Origin: Pseudomonas lalkuanensis
GTDB taxonomy: Bacteria; Pseudomonadota; Gammaproteobacteria; Pseudomonadales; Pseudomonadaceae
Assembly: GCF_008807375.1 (NCBI RefSeq)
Contig: NZ_CP043311.1
Location: 1,530,001-1,594,000, forward strand
Reading direction: 5' to 3'
Length of the DNA: 64,000 nucleotides
Shown: piece after piece, positions 45,215-53,224 of the stretch
Layout: every line of letters begins with the position of its first letter
Position numbering within the stretch: the stretch's first letter is position 1
Notes under the pieces: model-generated
Told to the model about the DNA's origin: nothing
What the model saw: only the letters and a program-made list of their open reading frames with translations
The model's database searches: none
Translations under genes and position numbers: made by a program

Positions 45215-45643
45215 ATGGAAAGCAATGGTTGGTTGCTGTTGGCCGCTTCGGGCACGTTCCTCGCCGCTGCGCTGCACGTCGCTTGCATCTTTTTCGGTCC
45301 CGTCTGGTACGACGCCATGGGGGCTGGCGAACGGATCGTCCGCTGGTCGCGCGAGGGCCATTGGAAGCCAACGCTGATTACCAGCGCGATCACCTTCATG
45401 CTCGTGATCTGGGCACTGTACGCACTGGCCGGCGCAGGCATTCTCCCCACCGTGCCGGCCACGCGCTTCGTATTGTCCGCGATCACCGCCATCCTGCTGT
45501 TGCGCGGGATGGCAGGCTTTGCCCTTGCCCGGTTCAGGCCCGGCTACAACGGCGCCCGCTTCTGGATCGCCAGTTCGGCGGCCTGCCTGGTGCTCGGCGG
45601 TCTGTACCTGGTCGGTACCCTTCAGGCCTGGCCCCGGCTGTAG
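45215..45643 (+). CDS. Four-helix membrane protein of unknown function
   Basis: The protein is 142 residues from ATG 45215, where GGAGG lies 7 bases upstream; the frame is open from 45095 but the extra part has no protein-like pattern. Four hydrophobic helices are seen (LLLAASGTFLAAALHVACIF, ITFMLVIWALYALAGAG, FVLSAITAILLLRGMAGFAL, ASSAACLVLGGLYLVGT). A His and a Cys occur in helix 1. No family can be named with confidence. Confidence 0.72.
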   Translation: MESNGWLLLAASGTFLAAALHVACIFFGPVWYDAMGAGERIVRWSREGHWKPTLITSAITFMLVIWALYALAGAGILPTVPATRFVLSAITAILLLRGMAGFALARFRPGYNGARFWIASSAACLVLGGLYLVGTLQAWPRL

Positions 45644-45655
45644 GTGCACGCTGGC

Positions 45656-45943
45656 TCACGTCAACGCCTCCCTGTCGCACAGATTCATCGCCCGCTCATG
45701 CGCGGTCTCGTAGAGCGACCGCGCATCCCCCAGCAGCAAACCCACCGCAAAGGACAGCCGCGCCGCTTCGCGCTGCACGAAGTCCGAACTCTCGGCCTGC
45801 TCCACGAGTTGCAGCAAATCGATCACGGCGGTCATGCGCTGCTGGGCCGTTTCAAATAGCTGGGCGGGGTCGGCGCTGGCGTTGAAGAACATCACATCGT
45901 TGTAGGGCTGGGAGGGTGAAGTGAAGGCCCTGAAGTCAGGCAT
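45656..45943 (-). CDS. DUF3077-like small protein
   Basis: The 95-residue protein starts at the Met complementary to 45941-45943 (MPDFRAFTSPSQPYNDVMFF). The pattern FFNASADPAQLFETAQQRM followed by a helical hairpin resembles the DUF3077 family, widespread and multi-copy in Pseudomonas. The start was chosen because the upstream frame to 46039 is Pro-rich and unlike the family. It is preceded by a 560-bp region rich in inverted repeats. The function is unknown. Confidence 0.6.
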   Translation of the reverse strand: MPDFRAFTSPSQPYNDVMFFNASADPAQLFETAQQRMTAVIDLLQLVEQAESSDFVQREAARLSFAVGLLLGDARSLYETAHERAMNLCDREALT

Positions 45944-46508
45944 GGCGCACCTCAGGGATGGAGGCGGAGAAGGGAGGAGGGTTGGAAGTGGCGCGCAGGG
46001 GCGCGGGGGTAAAAGGCGGGAAGTTGCTATCCATGGCAAGCACCTTGGTTGGGCTTTCTTTTCCTGCCAGCAACCTTCCTACGGGGTGGTGGCAGGGCCG
46101 TGCAAGGGTAGGAACCCCGACAACCAAGATCCGGGCAGGCCCCAGGAGGCCTCCTCACACGGCCCGCCATAGATGTGCAGGACAGCATCAACGCTGATCC
46201 AGCAGCCATGTCGCTACCGCGTCTTGGTTAGGTTCCGGGTTCCTACGCCCGGGTCACGGGATTGACCGTGACGGGGCGGACTCTAGCCAGCGCGCTTGTA
46301 GGCGCTCAAGGCTAAAGACTCGTAGGAATTTTCTCTGTAGGAATGCGGGGTTGGAGTACAGAAAGGGCTGTAGGAAAGGGCCTTCGCCGTACGTCGCCAT
46401 AGCCCCTTCCGCCGACGTAAGGCGGCTGCAGAATCGGGGCGGAGTTGGTCAAAAACTATACTGAAAGTGCGGGGGTGAAACTGGGGGGATCATTCAGGAG
46501 GGCCCGCC
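45944..46508. other. Inverted-repeat-rich leader of the DUF3077-like gene
   Basis: This stretch has no gene. It holds an imperfect inverted pair of about 22-25 bases (46108-46129 and 46222-46246, sharing GTAGGAACCC and AACCAAGA), a perfect 12-bp palindrome AGGAGGCCTCCT (46144-46155), and the dyad GTCACGG-N6-CCGTGAC (46253-46272). The heptamer GTAGGAA appears three more times at 46322-46376. The structure suggests a regulatory RNA or a multi-site operator upstream of the minus-strand gene; which of these is unknown. Confidence 0.55.
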
Positions 46509-46880
46509 ATGCGCATCCTCAAACTACTCGTCATCCTCGTCGTCTGCCTCGCCGGCGGACAAGCCCTGGCGCAGCAACCCTGGACGACTACCAGCAGCTC
46601 CGGCGAAACCCTGCTTGCATGGAACGGCGGCGGACATGGTGGCGGACGCCACAGCGGTTATCGCCACGGCTATGGCTACAAGCACCACAAGCACTTCAAC
46701 CACCATCGTGGATACTACGGACCTCGCGTCATCTACGCTCCGCGTTACTACGGCTATGGCGGTTACTACGTGCCTCCGCAGCCGTATTACTACCCGCGCT
46801 ACGGCAGCCCGCGGGTCGTGATCCAGTACTACGACCCGAGGCTGGGAATATTCATAGGGTCGGATCTGGGAGGGTATTGA
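46509..46880 (+). CDS. Secreted Gly/His/Tyr-rich small protein
   Basis: The 123-residue protein has a clear signal peptide (LKLLVILVVCLAGGQALA) and a mature part rich in Gly, His and Tyr (GGGHGGGRHSGYRHGYGYK, then YYGPRVIYAPRYYGYGG). It is predicted to be disordered or a cell-envelope protein. An AGGAGGG site precedes the ATG. Similar small His/Tyr-rich exported proteins are common in pseudomonads, but no role is known. Confidence 0.75.
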   Translation: MRILKLLVILVVCLAGGQALAQQPWTTTSSSGETLLAWNGGGHGGGRHSGYRHGYGYKHHKHFNHHRGYYGPRVIYAPRYYGYGGYYVPPQPYYYPRYGSPRVVIQYYDPRLGIFIGSDLGGY

Positions 46881-46970
46881 GCACGTACTCGAACAGCTGG
46901 CCGGTACTCGCCGGCCAGCAGGGGTGCGATGTTCCCGTAAGGCGCGGAAACGCCCTGGCTCGTTTCGGAC

Positions 46971-47183
46971 CTACTGCGCAGACGCCAGAAAGTGCGCCAC
47001 CAGCGCATTGGCATGACCATGACCCATGCCGTGCTCGGTCTTGAGCCAGGCCACCATCTCCATGTGCTTCTTGCCGCTGAGCGTTCCCAGCAGATTCAGC
47101 CAGTGGGCGATCGGTTGTCCGTATCTTTTCTCGATGGAGGGGAAGTACGAGGCGGGTCCCTTTACCTGGCTATCTTCGGGCAT
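46971..47183 (-). CDS. DUF4287 domain protein
   Basis: The 70-residue protein matches the DUF4287 pattern: GPASYFPSIEKRYGQPIAHW followed by KKHMEMVAWLKTEHGMGHGH. It is cytosolic and largely helical. An AAGGAG site lies upstream of the ATG. The family is widespread and of unknown function. It stands alone between a secreted protein and ppiC. Confidence 0.85.
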   Translation of the reverse strand: MPEDSQVKGPASYFPSIEKRYGQPIAHWLNLLGTLSGKKHMEMVAWLKTEHGMGHGHANALVAHFLASAQ

Positions 47184-47337
47184 GGTGAAGCTCCTTCGGG
47201 GGTTACAAGCCGCAATTACCTTAGCTCAGGATGGAGCCTGGCGCCGGCATATGGCAGGAGGGACTTCCGGTGTCCAGGAGACGGGGTAAAGCGGGGGAAT
47301 AGCAGGCGCCGCCGGGCGGCGGCGCCGTGGGGAAGCA

Positions 47338-47619
47338 TCAGTCCTGACGGCTGGTGACTTCCAGCAGGTGATAACCGAACTGGGTTTTCACCGGGCCTTG
47401 CACCACGTTCAGCGGCGCGCTGAAGACGACGGTGTCGAACTCCTTGACCATCTGGCCGCGGCCGAAGGAGCCGAGGTTGCCGCCATCGCGGCTGGAGGGG
47501 CAGGTGGAATGCTGCTTGGCGATTTCGGCGAAGTCGGCGCCGGCTTCGATGGCGGCCTTCAGTTCGTTGCACTTGGCTTCGCTGGAAACCAGGATGTGGC
47601 GGGCGGTAGCGCGTGCCAT
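47338..47619 (-). CDS. ppiC: Parvulin-type peptidyl-prolyl isomerase PpiC
   Basis: The 93-residue single-domain parvulin catalyses cis-trans isomerisation of peptidyl-proline bonds in the cytosol. It shows the family order ARHILVSSEAKCNELKAAI, STCPSSRDGGNLGSFGRGQM, GPVKTQFGYHLLEV, with no signal peptide. Length and motifs equal E. coli PpiC (93 residues). It is monocistronic. Confidence 0.95.
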   Translation of the reverse strand: MARATARHILVSSEAKCNELKAAIEAGADFAEIAKQHSTCPSSRDGGNLGSFGRGQMVKEFDTVVFSAPLNVVQGPVKTQFGYHLLEVTSRQD

Positions 47620-47766
47620 GGTGGGTACTCCTCTTTCGTTGAGGCGCCAGAGACTAGCGGAATTGACGGGTGAATCAAGGTGCTTGGTCGCCGCTTTCGT
47701 GGACCGGTTAGCGAATGAACATCCACGTTAGTTGCGCTAGCCCCTTCCTCCGAGTCTGTGCCGCAG

Positions 47767-47783
47767 GGTGCGCTTTGCGCACC
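47767..47783. repeat. Short hairpin in the ppiC-LysR gap
   Basis: A perfect 7-bp dyad (GGTGCGC, loop TTT, GCGCACC) lies in the 260-bp gap after the LysR gene. The gap also holds a GCGAATGAACATCC fragment at 47712 that recalls a REP half. No gene is supported in 47620-47879. The hairpin could end LysR transcription on the minus strand, though without a T-run. Confidence 0.5.
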
Positions 47784-47879
47784 GACTCCGGTATCGGCTT
47801 CCGTGCCCCGTCGAACTGCTGGTGAGCTCGGCGCACCCAACCGCCACCCAACAGGGAAGCGCGGTCATGCCGCAGAGAG

Positions 47880-48785
47880 TTATGCCCGGGCGGTTTTGGA
47901 ATGTGCCTCGGCGACGAGCCAGTCGCTGAACTCGCGCAATTGCGGACTAGGCGCGGTGCGCTCGGGATAGACCACGAAATAGGCGCCGCCGGTGGGCACC
48001 TTGAAGTCGAAGGGCGCCACGAGGTTGCCATTGGCCAGGTCGTCTCCGATGAGCGACCAGTCCCCCAGCGCCACGCCGGCGCCCTGGGCGGCGACGGAAA
48101 GGGCCAGGTCCATGGTGTCGAAGTGGTGCCCGCCACTCAGGGCACCGGGTGTGTGGCCGGCGGCGAGCAGCCAGGTTTCCCAGTCGTGCTTGTCCCGTGC
48201 CGGGTGCAGCAGCACGTGGTGCTCCAGTTCTGCGGGAGTGGACAGCGGCGCTGACCGTTCCAGGTAGTGCCGGGTACAAACCGGAGTGAGCTGTTCGTTG
48301 AACAGGTGATGGGCGGTGACGTTCCCGCCTGGCGCGGTGCCGTAGATGATCGCCGCATCGAACTGGTCGCGGCGGAAATCCACGCCGTAGGCGATGGTGG
48401 TGGTCAGCTCTACCGGCACGTCGGGGCGCTCGGCCTGCCATTTCATCAGGCGTGGCAGCAGCCAGCGCATCGCACAGGTGGGGGCCTTGAGCTGCAGGGC
48501 CTTGCGCTTGGCGCCGACTTCTTCGACGGCTTCATCGATCAGGGCGAAGACCTGCTGGATGCGCGGGTAGAGGTCGCGGCCCTGTTCGGTCAGCGCCAAC
48601 CCCCGCGCCTGACGCAGGAACAGTGGATAGCCGAGGTGGCTTTCCAGCCCGGCGATCTGTCGGCTGACGGCACCCTGGGTGATGTGCAGCGTTTCAGCTG
48701 CGCGGGTGAAATTGCAGCACTGGGCGGTGATCAGGAAGGTGTGCAGGGCGGGCAGGGGAGGCAGGCGTTTCATCTTCTTAGCCAT
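47880..48785 (-). CDS. LysR-family transcriptional regulator
   Basis: The 301-residue protein has an N-terminal helix-turn-helix (FLITAQCCNFTRAAETLHIT, QGAVSRQIAGLE) and a LysR effector domain of the GcvA-like group (APTCAMRWLLPRLMKWQ). It is divergent from the aldehyde dehydrogenase gene with 138 bp between, so it probably controls that operon. A start at Met5 is possible. The effector is unknown. Confidence 0.92.
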   Translation of the reverse strand: MAKKMKRLPPLPALHTFLITAQCCNFTRAAETLHITQGAVSRQIAGLESHLGYPLFLRQARGLALTEQGRDLYPRIQQVFALIDEAVEEVGAKRKALQLKAPTCAMRWLLPRLMKWQAERPDVPVELTTTIAYGVDFRRDQFDAAIIYGTAPGGNVTAHHLFNEQLTPVCTRHYLERSAPLSTPAELEHHVLLHPARDKHDWETWLLAAGHTPGALSGGHHFDTMDLALSVAAQGAGVALGDWSLIGDDLANGNLVAPFDFKVPTGGAYFVVYPERTAPSPQLREFSDWLVAEAHSKTARA

Positions 48786-48923
48786 GACTTGTAAGCATGG
48801 CTAGTATGACGATTTTTGCCTTGTCAGTCTTGCCGCAGAGCGGCTCAATGGGCGCCACTTGTGGCTCTCCGGCACCTTGTACAGGGAGCTGCCACCCTCA
48901 TCCTCGTCCAAGGAGCCAATACA

Positions 48924-50387
48924 ATGTCGAATACCCTCCCGACCTTCCCCGAGACCCTGGCCGGTGTGTATATCAATGGCCAGTGGCTGCCCGGCGGTAC
49001 CGAACTGGATGTGGTGAACCCTTCCACTGAAGAACGCCTGGCCACCATCGGTAGCGGCGATACCGCCAGCGTCGACCAGGCCGTGCAGGCCGCCAGCGCC
49101 GCATTCCCGGCCTGGTCCCGCAGCAGCGGTGCCGAGCGTGGCGCGGTACTGCGCCGCATTGCCGAAGGCGTGCGCCAGCGCCGTGAAACCCTGATCCAGC
49201 TGCAGTCGCTGAACAATGGCAAACCGCTGTTCGAAGCGGCCATCGACGTCGATGACGTGATCGGCACCTTCGAGTACTACGCCGGTCTGGCCGAAGGTCT
49301 GGACGCCCAGCAGGACCGTCCGGTGGAACTTCCCACCGAGGACTTCGCTGCCCGTCTGCGCCGCGAGCCGGTTGGCGTGGTAGGCCTGATCGTGCCGTGG
49401 AACTTCCCCATGGTAACCACCGCCTGGAAACTGGCCCCGGCTCTGGCTGCAGGCTGCGCCGTGGTGCTCAAGCCTTCCGAAGTGACGCCGCTGCCGGAGC
49501 TGGAGCTGGCGCGCATCATCGCCGAGTCCGGCCTGCCGGCCGGCGTGCTCAACGTGGTCTGCGGTACCGGCCTGGCGGTGGGCGCGCCGCTGTCGACCCA
49601 CCGGAAGGTGGCCAAGGTGTCCTTCACCGGCAGCAACGCCGTGGGTGTGCAGGTGATGCAGCGCGCGGCGGAAACCGTGAAGGGCATCAGCCTGGAGCTG
49701 GGCGGCAAGTCCTCTCTGCTGGTGCTGGAAAAGGCGGACCTGGACCTGGCCGTCGAACTGGCCTGCGGTGGCGCCTTCTTCAACGCCGGGCAGATGTGTT
49801 CCGCGACCAGCCGCGTTCTGGTGGCCGAACCGCTGGCCGCGGACTTCCTGACGCGGGTACAGGCCCGTGCCGAGGCCATCCAGGTGGGTGATCCCTTCAG
49901 TGAAGGCGTGGAAATGGGTGCCCTGGTGAACAAGGCGCAGTACCAGCGCGTGCGTGGCCATATCGAGCGCGGTGTTGCGGCTGGCGCGCGTCTGGTGTGC
50001 GGTGGTGAACGCCCGTCGGAGTTGGCGCGCGGTTACTTCCTCAAGCCCACTGTGTTCACCGATGTGCCGAAGGACAGCGCCCTGTGGAACGAGGAAATCT
50101 TCGGCCCGGTGCTCTGCGTACGCAGCTTCGCCTCCGAGGAAGACGCCATCGAACTGGCCAACGACAGCGAGTTCGGCCTGGTGGCCAGCGTGGTCAGCAC
50201 TGACCTGGAAGCGGCCGAGCGCGTCGCCAATTCCCTGCAGGCCGGCATGGTGTGGATCAACTCGCCGCAAGTGATCTTCCCGCAGACCGCCTGGGGTGGT
50301 TACAAGCAGAGCAGCATCGGCCGTGAACTCGGCCCGTGGGGTCTGGCTTCCTTCCAGGAGCTGAAGCACGTGGTGCGCGCGGTCTGA
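48924..50387 (+). CDS. Aldehyde dehydrogenase (betaine-aldehyde-type)
   Basis: The 487-residue NAD(P)-dependent enzyme starts at ATG 48924 after AAGGAG. It shows VPWNFPM (cofactor), FTGSNAVGVQVM (Gly-rich), the general base Glu in SLELGGKSS, and the catalytic Cys in NAGQMCSATSRV. The sequence fits the ALDH9/betaine-aldehyde and gamma-aminobutyraldehyde group. It pairs with the divergent LysR gene. The exact aldehyde is unknown; polyamine, choline or amino aldehydes are likely by family. Confidence 0.9.
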   Translation: MSNTLPTFPETLAGVYINGQWLPGGTELDVVNPSTEERLATIGSGDTASVDQAVQAASAAFPAWSRSSGAERGAVLRRIAEGVRQRRETLIQLQSLNNGKPLFEAAIDVDDVIGTFEYYAGLAEGLDAQQDRPVELPTEDFAARLRREPVGVVGLIVPWNFPMVTTAWKLAPALAAGCAVVLKPSEVTPLPELELARIIAESGLPAGVLNVVCGTGLAVGAPLSTHRKVAKVSFTGSNAVGVQVMQRAAETVKGISLELGGKSSLLVLEKADLDLAVELACGGAFFNAGQMCSATSRVLVAEPLAADFLTRVQARAEAIQVGDPFSEGVEMGALVNKAQYQRVRGHIERGVAAGARLVCGGERPSELARGYFLKPTVFTDVPKDSALWNEEIFGPVLCVRSFASEEDAIELANDSEFGLVASVVSTDLEAAERVANSLQAGMVWINSPQVIFPQTAWGGYKQSSIGRELGPWGLASFQELKHVVRAV

Positions 50388-50407
50388 TCGCGGCGAAGCG
50401 ATTTTCT

Positions 50408-50482
50408 TGTGGGGGCGAATTCATTCGCTTGGGGCGGCGCAGCCTCCCTGGCCTTGTAGCGATTGAAATCGCCCCCCCCACA
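50408..50482. repeat. Inverted REP pair (REPIN-like)
   Basis: A left unit (TGTGGGGGCGAATTCATTCGC) and an inverted right unit (GCGATTGAAATCGCCCCCC) are separated by about 35 bp. It belongs to the second subtype of the element, with CCCCCACA ends, also seen at 60209-60306. It separates the aldehyde dehydrogenase from the SDR gene. Confidence 0.75.
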
Positions 50483-50562
50483 GGTTCAGTCGTGCCCGCC
50501 CATTGGCCGCTGCTATCCGTAGGCGCACACTGGCGGGTGAACCTGGAAATGGAGTGCTGATC

Positions 50563-51345
50563 ATGGACCTTCAACTTGAAAACCGCAGTGCCCTGGTGTG
50601 CGGCGGCAGCTCCGGGTTGGGCTTCGGCGTCGCCGAGGCCCTGGCCAGGGAGGGCGTACGGGTCTGCCTGCTGGCGCGTAACCTGTCGAAGCTGGAGCTG
50701 GCGGTGGAACGCATCCGCAAGGAAGGCGGCGAGGCCCAGGCAGTGGCCGTGGACCTCAACGACCTGGGGGCTCTGGAGATGGCCATCGAGCAGGTGGTGG
50801 CGGCCATCGGCACGCCGGACATCCTGGTCGCCAACAATGGCGGCCCGCCGCCGATCAACGCTGTGGATTTCGACCCGCAGCTCTGGCACCGACAGCTGGA
50901 CGCCATGCTGCTGAGCTCGATGGCCCTGGTGAATGCCTTCCTCCCGAGCATGCGTCAGCGGCGCTTCGGCCGCATCCTGATGATTTCGTCCACCAGCGTG
51001 GTGGAGCCGATTCCCGGCCTGGTGCTCTCCAGCGCGCTACGTGCGGCCTTGGCCAACTGGGCCAAGACGCTTTCAGCCGAAGTGGCCGCCGATGGCGTGA
51101 CGGTCAATACCCTGATGCCCGGCTCCTTCTGGACCGAACGCACTGAAACCCTGACGTTGCGCGCCGCCGAACGCAGCGGCATGCCGGTGGCGAGCCTGAT
51201 GGCCAAGGAGCAGGCGGCGATTCCGGTGGGGCGCTATGGTGCGACCGAGGAGTTCGGCGCGGTGGCGGCCTTCCTGGCCAGCCCGCTTGCCAGCTATGTC
51301 ACCGGGGCGCTGGTTCCGGTGGATGGTGGCGTTCTGAAGGGTTGA
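50563..51345 (+). CDS. Atypical SDR oxidoreductase (FabG-like fold)
   Basis: The protein is 260 residues from ATG 50563. It has the SDR cofactor motif GGSSGLGFGVA and the strand-4 motif VANNGGPPP in place of NNAG. The active-site Ser is kept in MISSTSV, but the usual YxxxK pair reads SSALR, so both Tyr and Lys are replaced. This fits a known SDR-like group without the classical tetrad. Enzyme activity is thus uncertain. The gene follows a REP pair and is not clearly linked to the aldehyde dehydrogenase. Confidence 0.85.
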   Translation: MDLQLENRSALVCGGSSGLGFGVAEALAREGVRVCLLARNLSKLELAVERIRKEGGEAQAVAVDLNDLGALEMAIEQVVAAIGTPDILVANNGGPPPINAVDFDPQLWHRQLDAMLLSSMALVNAFLPSMRQRRFGRILMISSTSVVEPIPGLVLSSALRAALANWAKTLSAEVAADGVTVNTLMPGSFWTERTETLTLRAAERSGMPVASLMAKEQAAIPVGRYGATEEFGAVAAFLASPLASYVTGALVPVDGGVLKG

Positions 51346-51377
51346 ATCGCGATGGGCCGCGAAGCGGCCCCAGGGAT

Positions 51378-52991
51378 TCACCAGGCGCAGGACGGCTCGA
51401 AGCTGTCGGCCCGCGCCATTGCCCACATGCGTTCGTAGAAGTCCGCCTCGATCTTGTCCTTGAGCAGGTCCCCCGGCTTGAGGAAGACGTGGATCTGCGA
51501 GAACAAGCGAATTTCCTTGTCCGAAACACGCCGCACCAGATGGCGGGGTTCGAGCTGGTTGGGGTGCTCCAGTCCGGCGGCGGCGAGCATTTCGGCCAGG
51601 GCCTTCAGCGTGTTGCGGTGGAACATCTGCACCCGCTGGGCCTTGTCCGGCACCACCAGGGCGCGCTGGCGCAGCTTGTCCTGGGTGGCGACGCCGGTAG
51701 GGCATTTGTTCGTGTGGCAGCTCTGCGACTGGATGCAGCCAATGGCGAACATGAAGCCCCGCGCCGAGTTGGCCCAGTCGGCACCGATGGCCAGCACACT
51801 GGCGATGTCGAAGGCGCTGATGATCTTGCCGCTGGCGCCCAGTTTGATCTTGTCCCGCAGGTTCAACCCCACCAGGGTGTTGTGCACGAACAGCAGCCCC
51901 TCGCGCAGTGGCACGCCGATATGGTCGGTGAATTCCAGTGGGGCTGCGCCGGTGCCGCCTTCCTTGCCATCGATCACGATGAAGTCGGGAAGGATGCCGG
52001 TTTCCAGCATGGCCTTGGCGATGCCCATGAACTCCCAGGGATGACCCAGGCAGAACTTGAAGCCGACCGGCTTGCCACCGGACAGCTCTCGCAACTTCGC
52101 GATGAACTGCATCATTTCTATGGGGGTGGAGAAGGCGCTGTGGCGGGAGGGCGAGACGCAGTCCTCGCCCATGGGCACGCCGCGGGTGAGGGAGATTTCC
52201 TCGGTGACCTTGTGCTTGGGCAGGATGCCGCCGTGGCCGGGCTTGGCGCCCTGGCTCAGCTTGATTTCGATCATCCGTACCTGCGGGCTGCGCGCCTGGG
52301 TGGCGAAGCGTTCCGGGTCGAACTGGCCGTCGCTGGTGCGGCAGCCGAAGTAGCCGCTGCCCAGTTCCCAGACCAGGTCGCCGCCGTTTTCGCGGTGGTA
52401 GGGGCTGATGCTGCCTTCGCCGGTGTCGTGGTAGAAGTTGCCGAGCTTGGCACCACGGTTGAGCGCGCGGATGGCGTTGGCGCTGAGAGAGCCGAAGCTC
52501 ATGGCCGACACGTTGAACACCGAGGCCGAGTAAGGCTGGGTGCATTGCGGCCCGCCGACTACCACGCGGAAGCTGGTGGGGTCGCTGAGCGGCGCCGGGC
52601 GCATGGAATGGCCGATGAATTCGTAGCCGGACTTGTACACGTCGATCAGGGTGCCGAAGGGTTTGTCGCCCCCTTCGTTCTTGGCCCGTGCATAGACCAG
52701 CGAACGCTGGGCGCGGGAGAAGGGCAGGCGGTCGTCATCGGCTTCCAGCAGGTACTGGCGGATCTCCGGGCGGATGCCTTCGACCAGGTAGCGGATGTTG
52801 CCGAGGATGGGGTAGTTGCGTCGCACGGCATGGCGCGACTGCAGCAGGTCGAACACCCCCAGCACGCTGAGCGCGAGACCCAGCAGGGTGAGCGGCCAGA
52901 CCCAGTCGTGGCCGGTGAAGGGCAGGCTGAAGAGGGTGAACAGCACGCAGAAGGCGAAGAAGGCGTAACGGCTCAGCAGCGAAAGGCTCAT
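51378..52991 (-). CDS. FMN-binding glutamate-synthase-family protein
   Basis: The 537-residue protein has two N-terminal membrane helices (about residues 5-50) and then a glutamate-synthase FMN domain with HGGILPKHKV, DGKEGGTGAAPLEF and the Cys cluster CIQSQSCHTNKCPTG that binds a 3Fe-4S centre. It lacks the glutaminase domain of GltB, so it is a standalone member of the GltS family that may oxidise or reduce an unknown substrate at the membrane. It converges on the SDR gene, with 32 bp between them. Confidence 0.9.
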   Translation of the reverse strand: MSLSLLSRYAFFAFCVLFTLFSLPFTGHDWVWPLTLLGLALSVLGVFDLLQSRHAVRRNYPILGNIRYLVEGIRPEIRQYLLEADDDRLPFSRAQRSLVYARAKNEGGDKPFGTLIDVYKSGYEFIGHSMRPAPLSDPTSFRVVVGGPQCTQPYSASVFNVSAMSFGSLSANAIRALNRGAKLGNFYHDTGEGSISPYHRENGGDLVWELGSGYFGCRTSDGQFDPERFATQARSPQVRMIEIKLSQGAKPGHGGILPKHKVTEEISLTRGVPMGEDCVSPSRHSAFSTPIEMMQFIAKLRELSGGKPVGFKFCLGHPWEFMGIAKAMLETGILPDFIVIDGKEGGTGAAPLEFTDHIGVPLREGLLFVHNTLVGLNLRDKIKLGASGKIISAFDIASVLAIGADWANSARGFMFAIGCIQSQSCHTNKCPTGVATQDKLRQRALVVPDKAQRVQMFHRNTLKALAEMLAAAGLEHPNQLEPRHLVRRVSDKEIRLFSQIHVFLKPGDLLKDKIEADFYERMWAMARADSFEPSCAW

Positions 52992-53148
52992 GCGGACTCC
53001 TTGTTTGCAGGTACCGGCACAGCGTAGTGCGAATGCGCGGGAATTGCCTTGCCGGGGCTCAAGGACGGGGTGGGAAACGATGTGGGTGGATCAATGGTCA
53101 GGGATGCGGTGCCTCTTGTGTTGGGCTTCGCTGCGCTCAGACCAACCA

Positions 53149-53173
53149 GTCGCGAATGGATTCGCTCCCACAA
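53149..53173. repeat. REP half-element
   Basis: The segment carries CGCGAATGGATTCGCTCCCACA, a single right half of the REP element. It lies between the FMN protein and the tandem-repeat gene. Confidence 0.6.
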
Positions 53174-53177
53174 GCAA

Positions 53178-53201
53178 GAAGCCCGGCATCTGCCGGGCTT
53201 C
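53178..53201 (-). terminator. Terminator of the tandem-repeat gene
   Basis: A perfect 11-bp stem (GAAGCCCGGCA at 53178-53188 with its complement at 53191-53201) has a 2-base centre. On the minus strand it is followed by TTGCTTG. It lies 24 bp after the stop codon of the repeat protein. Confidence 0.7.
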
Positions 53202-53224
53202 GAGGGGTTGAAGCGAGTTTTTGA

